NCBI RefSeq assembly: GCF_008033115.1
Contig: NZ_CP041203.1
Coordinates: 3,038,001-3,102,000, forward strand
DNA: 64,000 nt
DNA from: Cellulomonas sp. Y8
GTDB taxonomy: Bacteria > Actinomycetota > Actinomycetes > Actinomycetales > Cellulomonadaceae
Direction: 5' to 3'
Of the stretch, positions 18,174 to 25,729 are shown piece after piece (the first letter of the stretch is position 1; every line of letters starts with the position of its first letter). The notes below the pieces were generated by a model that saw only the letters and a program-made list of their open reading frames with translations, made no database searches and was not told the origin of the DNA. Made by a program: the position numbers and the translations under genes.

Positions 18174-18548
18174 GTGCGGTTGTTCCTGGCGGCGGCAGGC
18201 TTGCTGACGCCGGTCGTGATGATGGCCGCGCACCCGCTGCTCCTCGCGGCGGGGCGCCACGGACCGAACGCCTGGTTCGGGTACCGCACGCCACGGTCGC
18301 GCCGCACCGAGCACGGGTGGCGGTGCGCGCAGGAGCTGTGCGCTCGCGTCTGGCTGCGGGTCGGCGCGGTCGCGGTCGTCGTCGGCGTCGGGACGTTCGT
18401 CGGGCTGGCGGTCGCCGGCGCACCCCGGCCGCTGTGGGAGGCGGCGAGCGTCGCGTTCGCCCTCGGTCCGCTGCTCGCCTCGTCGGCGTGGTGCGTCGTC
18501 GTCGTGGAGCGGCGGCTCGCGGCGGTGGAGCGGCAGCAGACCGGGTGA
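18174..18548 (+). CDS. SdpI-family small membrane protein
   Basis: Integral membrane protein of 124 residues with three to four helices. The family block NAWFGYRTPRSRRTEHGWRC corresponds to the conserved GYRTP...W motif of SdpI/YfhL proteins. In Bacillus, SdpI gives immunity to the toxin SdpC; most homologues elsewhere are uncharacterised. No SdpC-like toxin gene was recognised here. The GTG start at 18174 is chosen because GGAGG lies six bases upstream; an earlier GTG at 18132 has no such site. It is divergent from the MarR gene, 120 bases apart. Confidence 0.75.
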   Translation: MRLFLAAAGLLTPVVMMAAHPLLLAAGRHGPNAWFGYRTPRSRRTEHGWRCAQELCARVWLRVGAVAVVVGVGTFVGLAVAGAPRPLWEAASVAFALGPLLASSAWCVVVVERRLAAVERQQTG

Positions 18549-18560
18549 GCGATCGGCCGG

Positions 18561-19286
18561 TCAGGCGTCGGTCGGTGCGGCCGGGTCCGCCCCCGGCTCG
18601 TCGCCCGGCCTCGGGCGGGGCTTCGCGGCGCGCTTCCTCGGCTCCGGGGCGGTCGTCAGCTGGGGTCGGCGCTCCAGGCCGGAGAGCCCGTTCCAGGCGA
18701 GGTTCACGAGCGCCGCGGCCACGTCGGCCTTCTTCGGGCTGCGGGCGTCGAGCCAGTACTGCCCGGTCAGCGCGACCATGCCGACCAGCATCTGCGCGTA
18801 GATGGGGGCCGTCCGCGGGTCGAGGTGCCGCCGCCGGAACTCGTTCGCCAGCAGGTGCTCGACCTGGGTCGCCACGTCGCCGATCAGGCTGGAGAACGTC
18901 CCCGTCGCCTGCGCGACCGGGGAGTCGCGCACCAGGATCCGGAACCCGTCCTCGGACTCCTCGATGTAGCCGAGCAGCGCGAGCGCGGACCTCTCGACCA
19001 GCACCTTCGGGTGGCCGCCGCCGTCGAGCGCGCCGGTGAGCGCGCTCGTGAGCGCCTGGATCTCCCGGTCGATGACGACGGCGTAGATGCCCTCCTTGCC
19101 GCCGAAGTGCTCGTAGACGACGGGCTTGGACACCTCGGCGCGGGCGGCGATCTCCTCGACCGACGTGCCCTCGAAGCCCTTCTCGGCGAACAGCCGGCGG
19201 CTCACGTCGAGCAGCTGAGCACGCCGCTGGGTCGCGGTCATGCGGGCGCGCGTCGTCCGTGGCGTGCGGCGGGGCTCGGCGGTCAT
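18561..19286 (-). CDS. TetR-family transcriptional regulator
   Basis: Repressor of 241 residues. The HTH spans TSVEEIAARAEVSKPVVYEH in the first 70 residues, followed by the FGGKEGIY block. The ligand domain contains SEDGFRILVRDSPV and GQYWLDARSPKK, and the tail is basic and Pro-rich. It resembles the TetR protein that sits next to glmU in many actinobacteria (the Rv1019 position in Mycobacterium tuberculosis), an inference from sequence style and the nearby tRNA-Gln. It ends 12 bases from the convergent SdpI-like gene. Confidence 0.88.
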   Translation of the reverse strand: MTAEPRRTPRTTRARMTATQRRAQLLDVSRRLFAEKGFEGTSVEEIAARAEVSKPVVYEHFGGKEGIYAVVIDREIQALTSALTGALDGGGHPKVLVERSALALLGYIEESEDGFRILVRDSPVAQATGTFSSLIGDVATQVEHLLANEFRRRHLDPRTAPIYAQMLVGMVALTGQYWLDARSPKKADVAAALVNLAWNGLSGLERRPQLTTAPEPRKRAAKPRPRPGDEPGADPAAPTDA

Positions 19287-19404
19287 CGGGCCATCCTCGC
19301 AGGCGCGGCGCCGGGCCGGGCCGGTGACGCGTCCCGCGGGCGGGCCCGGGGCTGGCAGACTGGCGGCCGACGCGGGGGACCCGGCACGCCCGGCCCGCCC
19401 GCGG

Positions 19405-19476
19405 TCCGCCCTGGTGTAACGGCAGCACGCAGGCCTTTGGAGCCTTGAGGTCCGGGTTCGAATCCTGGGGGCGGAG
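19405..19476 (+). tRNA. tRNA-Gln (anticodon TTG)
   Basis: A 72-base cloverleaf. The acceptor stem TCCGCCC pairs with GGGCGGA (19469-19475); D arm GTGT...GCAC; anticodon loop CTTTGGA with anticodon TTG reading CAA; T arm CCGGG-TTCGAAT-CCTGG with one G-U pair. The discriminator is G and no CCA is encoded. The anticodon stem CAGGC/GCCTT has a C-U mismatch at its outermost pair (27:43). It lies just upstream of the second histidine kinase. Confidence 0.9.
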
Positions 19477-19489
19477 CCGCCGTGCGACG

Positions 19490-20799
19490 ATGCCCGACGT
19501 GCCCGTGACGCCTCCCCCCGCCGCCGCCCCCGCCGGGACGGCCCTCCGGCGCGGGGACCTCGTGGCGGCGGCCGTGGTGCTCGTCCTCGGCGTCGCCGGG
19601 CTGCTCGCGCTCCCGGCGCTCGCCGCGATGGAGCCGGCCGAGCCGGTGGACCTGCCGCCGGTCGGCGCGCCCGGGTGGTGGTCGGTCGTGGGGGCGCTGG
19701 TCGTGCAGGCAGCGGCGGTCGCGGTCGCCCGGACCGCGCCGCGCGGGGCGATGCTCGTCGTCGCGGCGGCCCCGGTGGGGATCGCGGCGGCCGGCGGCGG
19801 GCCGGAGGTGGCTGCGTCCGGCCTGCTCACGCTCGCGGTGGTGGTGGTCGTCTACCGGGCCGCGGTCGCCTGGCCGTTCGCGGGGCTGCGCGGGGTGCTC
19901 GTGGTAGCGGTGGTGCTGCTCGCGGCGGCCTCGGCCGTCGGGGGGGCGGCGGCGGTCGACGCGCCCGGGACCCCGCTCCTCGTGCTCGCCGCCGCGGCGC
20001 AGGCGGCCGCCGTCGTCGCGCTCGGGCTGGTCCCGGCCCTGGTCGTGTCGTCGCGCCCGGGCGGTGCGGGCGGCGCAGGAGGGCGAGCTGCGCGCCCTGG
20101 CCGGCGAGCAGGAGGCCCGGGTCCGCACGGCGCTGGCCGAGCAGCGGACCGCGATGGCCCGCGAGCTGCACGACCTCGCGGCGCACCACCTGTCCGGGAT
20201 CGCGCTGATGGCGTCGGCGATCGACCGGCAGATCACGACCGACCCCGACGCGGCGCGCGCCGGGGTGCGGGAGGTGCGCGAGCAGAGCCGGGTGGTGCTG
20301 GCCGACCTGCGGCGGCTGGTCGGGCTGCTGCGGGAGGACGACGGCGCGGAGACGTCGGCGCTCACGCTCGCGGCGGTGCCGGACCTGGTCGCGGACGCGC
20401 CCGGCACCCCCGGCGACGTGACGCTGGAGGTGCTGCGCGCGCCCGGGGCGGACGGGGCCGTGCTCGGCGCCCGCGTCGGGCCGCTGGCCCAGCTGGCCGG
20501 GTACCGGATCGTGCAGGAGGCGCTCGCCAACGTCCGGACGCACGCACCCGGGGCGGCCTGCCCGGGTGACGGTGGACGACCGGGACGCCGGGGCCGTCGT
20601 GCTGACCGTGCGCAACGGCGTGCCCACCGGCGACGTCCCCGCCGGCGACCCCGCGCACCCCGGGTACGGGCTGCGCGGGATGCGCGAGCGCGCCGAGCTG
20701 GTGGGCGCCGACCTGCGGCACGGCCCGACCCCCGACGGGGGCTGGGAGGTCCGGCTCGTGCTGCCGCGCGAGCCCCTGACCGAGGGAGGCGCCCCGTGA
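19490..20799 (+). pseudogene. NarL-type sensor histidine kinase (two apparent frameshifts)
   Basis: Membrane kinase paired with the next regulator. The first 190 residues contain about five to six helices (DLVAAAVVLVLGVAGLLAL and others). The frame breaks near 20060; removing one base of CCCGGG restores RAVRAAQEGELRALAGEQ and the HisKA_3 helix TAMARELHDLAAHHLSGIALM. A second break near 20565, again at CCCGGG, restores RVTVDDRDAGAVVLTVRNG and the G-box YGLRGMRERAELVG. With both corrected the protein is 435 residues, normal for the family. The N-box is IVQEALANVRTHAPG. The stop overlaps the regulator start (GTGA). Both breaks may be sequence errors. Confidence 0.85.
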
Positions 20800-21467
20800 T
20801 CCGGGTGCTCATCGCCGACGACCAGCCCCTGGTGCGCGCCGGCCTGTCCGCGCTGCTCGCCGCCGAGCCCGACCTCGAGGTCGTGGGCGTCGCGGCCGAC
20901 GGGGACGAGGCGGTGGCGCTGGCCCGCCGCACCGAGCCCGACGTGGCGGTGCTCGACATCCGGATGCCCGGCCGGGACGGCATCAGCGTCGCCCGCGAGC
21001 TGTGCGGGCCGGAGGCCGAGCGACCGGTGCCCGTCCTCGTGCTGACGACGTTCGACCTCGACGACTACGTGTTCGGCGCGCTGGAGGCGGGTGCGTCGGG
21101 GTTCCTGCTCAAGGACGCCGAGCCGGAGGAGATCGTGCGGGCGGTCCGGCACGTCGCCGGGGGGCGGGGCACGCTCGACCAGGCGCTGACCCACCGGGTG
21201 CTGCGCGAGTTCGCGGACCGACGCCGGCTGCAGCCCGTCACGGTGCAGCGCGGGGCGGACGTGCTGACCGCCCGGGAGCAGGACATCCTCCGGCTGCTGG
21301 CGCAGGGGATGTCGAACGAGGAGATCGCCGCCGAGCTGGTGGTCGAGGTGTCGACGGTGAAGTCGCACCTGGCGCGGATGATGCCGAAGCTCGGGGTGCG
21401 GTCCCGGCTGCAGGCCGTCGTCTGGGCGTACCAGAACCGGGTGGTCACGGTCCCCGACGAGGGGTGA
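20796..21467 (+). CDS. NarL/FixJ-family response regulator
   Basis: Regulator of 223 residues. The receiver domain starts immediately (VIRVLIADDQPLVRAG), with phospho-acceptor Asp in VAVLDIRMPGRDG. The output domain is a LuxR HTH (LTAREQDILRLLAQGMSNEE, STVKSHLARMMPKLG). The GTG start overlaps the kinase stop. A dyad 35 bases downstream of its stop, ahead of the ABC genes, is a candidate binding site. The protein is similar in organisation to the regulator at 14429, so the two modules are likely paralogous. Confidence 0.92.
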   Translation: MIRVLIADDQPLVRAGLSALLAAEPDLEVVGVAADGDEAVALARRTEPDVAVLDIRMPGRDGISVARELCGPEAERPVPVLVLTTFDLDDYVFGALEAGASGFLLKDAEPEEIVRAVRHVAGGRGTLDQALTHRVLREFADRRRLQPVTVQRGADVLTAREQDILRLLAQGMSNEEIAAELVVEVSTVKSHLARMMPKLGVRSRLQAVVWAYQNRVVTVPDEG

Positions 21468-21501
21468 CGCGCGGCCGGGGTCGGCCGGGCGGGGGAGCGG
21501 T

Positions 21502-21517
21502 TGCGTCGAAGGATGCA
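21502..21517. promoter_or_regulatory. Imperfect dyad, candidate response-regulator operator
   Basis: TGCGTCGAAGGATGCA reads as TGC-TC-N4-GA-GCA, a 16-base imperfect palindrome between the response regulator and the ABC ATPase gene. A TTCCTAGCGTCG stretch (about 21564-21575) resembling the CTAGCGT box before the other exporter follows, and may be the -10 region. Assignment is by position and symmetry only. Confidence 0.4.
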
Positions 21518-21609
21518 GGCCCGCGGGTTCCGTCGCAGGCGGCTGGAGGGCGGGGGTGCCGGATTCCTAGCGTCGAGGGGACGCAGAACCCCAGACGAGG
21601 AGACCGGCC

Positions 21610-22389
21610 ATGAGCGCCACCGCACCCACCCCGACCAGCCCCGCGAGCCCGCCGCACACCGCGTCGGAGCCCGCCGTGCTGCTGGACCGGGTCCACCGCA
21701 CCTACCCCAACGGCCGCGGCACGGTCGCGGCGCTCGCGGGCGTCTCCCTGGCGCTCGCACCCGGCTCGTTCACGGCCGTCATGGGGCCGTCGGGCTCCGG
21801 GAAGTCGACGCTGCTCAACGTGTCCGCGGGCCTGGACCGGCCGTCCAGCGGGCGGGTCGTGGTCGGCGGGTCCGACCTCACGGCGATGTCGCCCGACGCG
21901 GTGACCCGGCTGCGGCGGGACCGGATCGGCTTCGTGTTCCAGGCGTACAACCTGGTGGGCCACCTGACCGTGGCGGAGAACATCGCGCTGCCGCTGCTGC
22001 TCGGGGGCCGGGAGCCCGACGCGCACCTGCGCCGCTACCTCATGGCGGCCGTGGGGCTCGAGGGCATGGACGACCGGCTGCCGGGCGAGCTCTCGGGCGG
22101 CCAGGCGCAGCGCGTCGCGATCGCCCGGGCGCTGGTCACCCGGCCCGCGGTGGTGTTCGCCGACGAGCCGACCGGCGCGCTCGACTCGCACACCGGCGGC
22201 CAGGTGCTGGAGGTGCTGCGCTCGACCGCGCAGACCCTGCAGCAGACGCTGGTGCTGGTGACGCACGACGCGCACGTCGCCGCCGCGGCGGACCGGGTGC
22301 TGTTCCTGGCCGACGGCCTGATCGCCGGCCACCTCGACGCGCCGACGACCGAGCAGGTCACGGCCCGCATGATCGAGCTGGGCCGATGA
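21610..22389 (+). CDS. ABC transporter ATP-binding protein, MacB/LolD/FtsE-like
   Basis: ATPase of 259 residues for the FtsX-type permease that follows. It has Walker A GPSGSGKST, Q-loop FVFQAYNLVGHLTVAEN, signature LSGGQAQRVAIARAL, Walker B VVFADEPTGALD and switch histidine VTHDAHVA. This block is typical of exporters of the bacitracin/BceA and MacB groups. The N-terminus is Pro/Ser/Thr-rich (about 25 residues). The ATG at 21610 follows GACGAGGAGACCGGCC. The kinase/regulator pair upstream suggests control by a cell-envelope or antimicrobial signal (inference). Confidence 0.92.
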   Translation: MSATAPTPTSPASPPHTASEPAVLLDRVHRTYPNGRGTVAALAGVSLALAPGSFTAVMGPSGSGKSTLLNVSAGLDRPSSGRVVVGGSDLTAMSPDAVTRLRRDRIGFVFQAYNLVGHLTVAENIALPLLLGGREPDAHLRRYLMAAVGLEGMDDRLPGELSGGQAQRVAIARALVTRPAVVFADEPTGALDSHTGGQVLEVLRSTAQTLQQTLVLVTHDAHVAAAADRVLFLADGLIAGHLDAPTTEQVTARMIELGR

Positions 22390-24314
22390 GCGCCGTCGGG
22401 GCCATGGCCCGGTCCGCCGTCCGCGTGCACCGCGGCAGCCTCGCCGGCAGCGCGCTGGTCGTGGCGCTCGCGGCGGCGCTGCTCACCGCGACGGGCGTCT
22501 GGGTGGAGGCCGGGACCCGCCTCGCCGCCGGGGCCTCCGACGACCCCGCCGCGTCGATGCTGCTCGCCGTCGCGTCGTCGTTCGCGGGGACGGCGGTGCT
22601 GATCGCGCTGCTCGTCGTGGCGTCGACGTTCGCCGGGGCGCTCCGACCGCGGGCGCGGGAGTTCGCGCTGCTGCGGGCGGTCGGCGCGACGACCGGCCAG
22701 GTGCGGCAGCTGGTGACCGCGGAGGTGCTGCTGGTGTTCGCGGTCGCGGCGCCGCTCGGGGCGGTGCCCGGGCTGCTGCTGGCGCCGCTGCTGTCCGGGG
22801 TGCTGGCGTCCGGCGGGGTCGCACCCGCGGGGTACGCGCCGCCGCTGACGCCGTGGCCGGTGCTGGGTGCCCTGGCGCTGCTGGTGCCCACCGCGCTGCT
22901 CGGCGCGCGGCTGGCCGGCCGGGAGAGCGCGCGGCTGAGCCCGGCGAGCGCCGTGCAGCAGGCGGCGGTCGAGCCGCGGGGCATCCCGCGGGCGCGTGCC
23001 GTGACGGCCGCGGTGCTGGTCGTCGCGGGGCTGGTCGCCGCGCTGGTGCCGTTCGCCCTGCCCGGCATCGCGGGCGCCGCGGCCGCCACGACCTCGGCGA
23101 TCGTGCTGCTCATCGCGGCCGCGCTGGTCGGGCCGCTGCTGGTCCGGTGGGGCGCGGAGCGCGGGCTGCGGCTGACCCGCGGGTCGCGCGCCGTGCCGAC
23201 GCTCGCGCTGACCAACGCCCGGGGGTTCTCGCGGCGGCTGACCGGGGCGGTGCTGCCGCTCGCGCTGCTGCTCGCGCTCGGGACCGTGCAGTCCGGGGCG
23301 AACGCGGCGATCGTGGACGCGGCCGAGCAGCAGGTGCGCGACGGGGTGGTCGCGGACGTGGTCGCGCAGGACCCCGGGTCCGCCGGGGTGCCGGAGGCGG
23401 CGGTCACCGAGGTCGCGGCCCTGCCGGGCGTCGCCGCCGCGGGCGTCACCGCGGGCGTGCCCGCCCAGGTCCGGACCGACGCCGAGGACGAGGACCTGCC
23501 GTTCCTCGACGGGCTGTCCTGGGAGCCGGCCACGCTCCGCACGGTGCCCGCCGAGACCACGCTGCTCGACCCCGACGTGCGGTCCGGCTCGCTCGACGAC
23601 CTCGGCCGGGACGGGACGATCGCGGTGAGCAGCGAGGCCGCGCTCGGCAGCACCGGGCTGGGCAGGCCGGTCGAGGTGCGGGTCGGCGGCGAGGCCGTGG
23701 AGCTGACCGTGGTCGCCGTCTACGAGCGGGGGCTCGGGCTCGGCGACTACCTGATCGGGTCCGGGACCACCGTCGCCGCGGGGGCCGAGGGCGGTGTGCT
23801 GCTCGTCCGCGCCGACGACCCGGCCGCGGCCGGGGACGTGCGCGCTGCCGTCGCGGCGACCGGGCTCGACGTCACCGACCCCGCGGGGTACGCCGCGTCC
23901 GTGCGCGACGCGGCCGCGGGGGAGCAGGGGCTGTCCACCGCGCTGCTCCTGGCGCTGCTGGCGTTCGTCGCGGTGGCGGCCGGCACCACGCTGGTGGGGC
24001 TGGTCGGGACCCGGCGGGCGGAGCTCGCGCTGCTGCGCCGCACGGGCGCGACGCGGGCGCAGCTGATCCGGATGGTCGCGGCCGAGTCGGCGCTGATCAC
24101 CGGCACCGCCGTCGCGGTGGGGCTGGCCGCGGTGCTGCCCGCGCTGCTCGGCGTCGGGCAGGGGCTGCTCGGGGTGCCGGTGCCGGTGCTCGACCCGGTG
24201 GTGCTGGGCGGGCTGCTGGCGGTCGTGGCCCTGATCGGGCTGACGCTGCCGGTCGCGGCGGCGGTCCGCGCGACGCGGCCGTCGGCCGGGGGGCTGGCGG
24301 CCCGGGCTGGGTGA
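22386..24314 (+). CDS. FtsX-like ABC permease (MacB/BceB-type exporter subunit)
   Basis: Membrane protein of 642 residues with two FtsX-type domains. The first cluster of helices (residues 15-260) contains the FtsX loop REFALLRAVGATTGQVRQLV; the C-terminal cluster (from about residue 515) contains RRAELALLRRTGATRAQLIR. Between them is an extracytoplasmic region of about 200 residues (VRDGVVADVVAQDPGS... to ...AGEQGLSTA). The repeated LLRxxGAT loops contact the ATPase. Its ATG overlaps the ATPase stop by four bases. It ends 104 bases before the convergent ROK gene. Confidence 0.9.
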   Translation: MSAVGAMARSAVRVHRGSLAGSALVVALAAALLTATGVWVEAGTRLAAGASDDPAASMLLAVASSFAGTAVLIALLVVASTFAGALRPRAREFALLRAVGATTGQVRQLVTAEVLLVFAVAAPLGAVPGLLLAPLLSGVLASGGVAPAGYAPPLTPWPVLGALALLVPTALLGARLAGRESARLSPASAVQQAAVEPRGIPRARAVTAAVLVVAGLVAALVPFALPGIAGAAAATTSAIVLLIAAALVGPLLVRWGAERGLRLTRGSRAVPTLALTNARGFSRRLTGAVLPLALLLALGTVQSGANAAIVDAAEQQVRDGVVADVVAQDPGSAGVPEAAVTEVAALPGVAAAGVTAGVPAQVRTDAEDEDLPFLDGLSWEPATLRTVPAETTLLDPDVRSGSLDDLGRDGTIAVSSEAALGSTGLGRPVEVRVGGEAVELTVVAVYERGLGLGDYLIGSGTTVAAGAEGGVLLVRADDPAAAGDVRAAVAATGLDVTDPAGYAASVRDAAAGEQGLSTALLLALLAFVAVAAGTTLVGLVGTRRAELALLRRTGATRAQLIRMVAAESALITGTAVAVGLAAVLPALLGVGQGLLGVPVPVLDPVVLGGLLAVVALIGLTLPVAAAVRATRPSAGGLAARAG

Positions 24315-24341
24315 GGCCCGGGGCGGGGCCGGGCCCACCCT

Positions 24342-24409
24342 GATCCCCACCCGATTCGCGCGCTGTCACCTGATCCCGAGGGTGGCGACGCGAGAATCGG
24401 GTGGGGATC
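24342..24409. repeat. Extragenic palindromic element (16-bp perfect arms) between convergent genes
   Basis: GATCCCCACCCGATTC (24342-24357) pairs perfectly with 24394-24409. The internal part contains GATCCCGAGGGTGGCG, and its right half (24372-24409) is closely similar to 61780-61819, so this looks like an interspersed element. Lying between the FtsX permease and the convergent ROK gene, it could also act as a bidirectional terminator. Confidence 0.7.
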
Positions 24410-24417
24410 GCGCCGAG

Positions 24418-25575
24418 TCACACCGTCGCCGAGAGCACCGCCTCCAGGGAGTCCGGGGCCAGCAGCGTGTCGATCGCGATCAGCGCCAGCCCCGTCACCC
24501 CCGCGAGCTCGCCCAGGTCCGACGGCCCGACCACGAGGTCGCGCGTCGCCAGCGGCAGGGTCTGCTGGTACATCCGCTCCCGGATGCCGGACAGCAGCAC
24601 CTCGCCGCACTGCGCCAGCTGCCCCGACAGCGCGATCCGCCGCGGGTTCAGGACGCTGACCAGGCCGGCCACCGACTCGCCGATCGCCCGGCCCGCCGCC
24701 CGCACCAGCCGTACGGCCTCCATGTCGCCCTGCTGGACCAGCGCCACGACGTCGCCGGTGCGCCGCACGTCCCGCCCGAGGTCCGCGAGCTGCCGGACCA
24801 GCGCCCAGCCCGCGGCGTAGGTCTCCAGGCAGTCGAGGTTGCCGCAGTGGCAGGGGCGGGGCTCGGGGTCGGTGTGCAGGGCGCGGGTGTGCCCGACGTC
24901 GCCGGCCGCGCCCTTGTCCCCGCGCACGATGCTGCCGTTGAACACCAGGCCGGCGCCGATGCCGGTGCCGACCTTGAGCCCGATGAGGTTGTCGGCGCCG
25001 GTGAGCCGCGCCTCCGCGACGGCCCGCGCGTTGACGTCGTTCTCGACGACGACCGGGCCCCGGTACCGCGGCTGGAAGGCGGCGGCGATGTCGAAGCCGT
25101 CCCAGCCGGTCATGATCGGCGGGTTCACCACGCGGTGCGCCGCGAACTCCACCGGCCCGGGCACGCCGACCGCGACGGCCCAGACGTCGTCCGGCGAGGC
25201 GAGCTCGTCGAAGCCCTCCTGCACCATGGCCAGCACCTTCTCTGGCCCGGCCCACACCTCGACGTCCCGGGACAGGTCGGCGACGGGACGGCCGGCGAGG
25301 TCGCAGACCGCCAGCGTGAAGCCCATCGCGCCGATGTCGGCGGCGAGCACCCGGGCGCGGTCGGCGGCGAACTCGAACCGGCTGGACGGCCGCCCGCCGC
25401 TGGACTCCGCGCCGCCGATCTCCCGGATCAGGCCGGCGCGCTCGAGCGAGCCGAGGCGCTGGTTCACCGTCGACCGGGACAGCCCGGTCTGGTCGATGAC
25501 CTCCATGCGGCTCAGCGCGCCGAGCGTGCGGAACAGGTCCAGCACGTCGGCCGTGTGGCCGGTCACCTGCGGCAT
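24418..25575 (-). CDS. ROK-family transcriptional repressor
   Basis: Sugar-responsive repressor of 385 residues. The N-terminal winged HTH reads LSRMEVIDQTGLSRSTVNQR; the sensor domain is a ROK kinase-like fold with VGVPGPVEF, VVENDVNARAVAEA, LKVGTGIGAGLVFNG and the zinc motif CHCGNLDCLE. The ATG at 25573-25575 is preceded by AGGAGGCGAGCCG. It is divergent from the sugar importer operon, and a dyad overlapping the divergent promoter (25647-25671) is its likely operator. The arrangement recalls frcR-frcBCAK of rhizobia, in which FrcR is a ROK repressor (established family knowledge). Confidence 0.92.
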   Translation of the reverse strand: MPQVTGHTADVLDLFRTLGALSRMEVIDQTGLSRSTVNQRLGSLERAGLIREIGGAESSGGRPSSRFEFAADRARVLAADIGAMGFTLAVCDLAGRPVADLSRDVEVWAGPEKVLAMVQEGFDELASPDDVWAVAVGVPGPVEFAAHRVVNPPIMTGWDGFDIAAAFQPRYRGPVVVENDVNARAVAEARLTGADNLIGLKVGTGIGAGLVFNGSIVRGDKGAAGDVGHTRALHTDPEPRPCHCGNLDCLETYAAGWALVRQLADLGRDVRRTGDVVALVQQGDMEAVRLVRAAGRAIGESVAGLVSVLNPRRIALSGQLAQCGEVLLSGIRERMYQQTLPLATRDLVVGPSDLGELAGVTGLALIAIDTLLAPDSLEAVLSATV

Positions 25576-25646
25576 CGGCTCGCCTCCTGGGGTGCGCGTC
25601 GGGTCGAGGCCCACGTTACCGCGAACTCCGCCGAGAAGTGGCGGGA

Positions 25647-25683
25647 CTTTTGGGTTGACGTCAGTCAAAAGGGGTCGTAGTTT
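25647..25683 (+). promoter_or_regulatory. Promoter of the sugar importer operon with overlapping operator dyad
   Basis: A good vegetative-type promoter is visible: -35 TTGACG (25655-25660), 17 bases, -10 TAGTTT (25678-25683). The -35 box lies inside an inverted repeat with arms CTTTTG (25647-25652) and CAAAAG (25666-25671) around a central TGACGTCA palindrome. Binding there would block RNA polymerase. The divergent ROK gene begins 72 bases away and is the obvious candidate regulator. Confidence 0.7.
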
Positions 25684-25729
25684 CGGAGATGCGGGCACAC
25701 GGTGGTGCCCCTGGAGGCCAAGGATCGCC

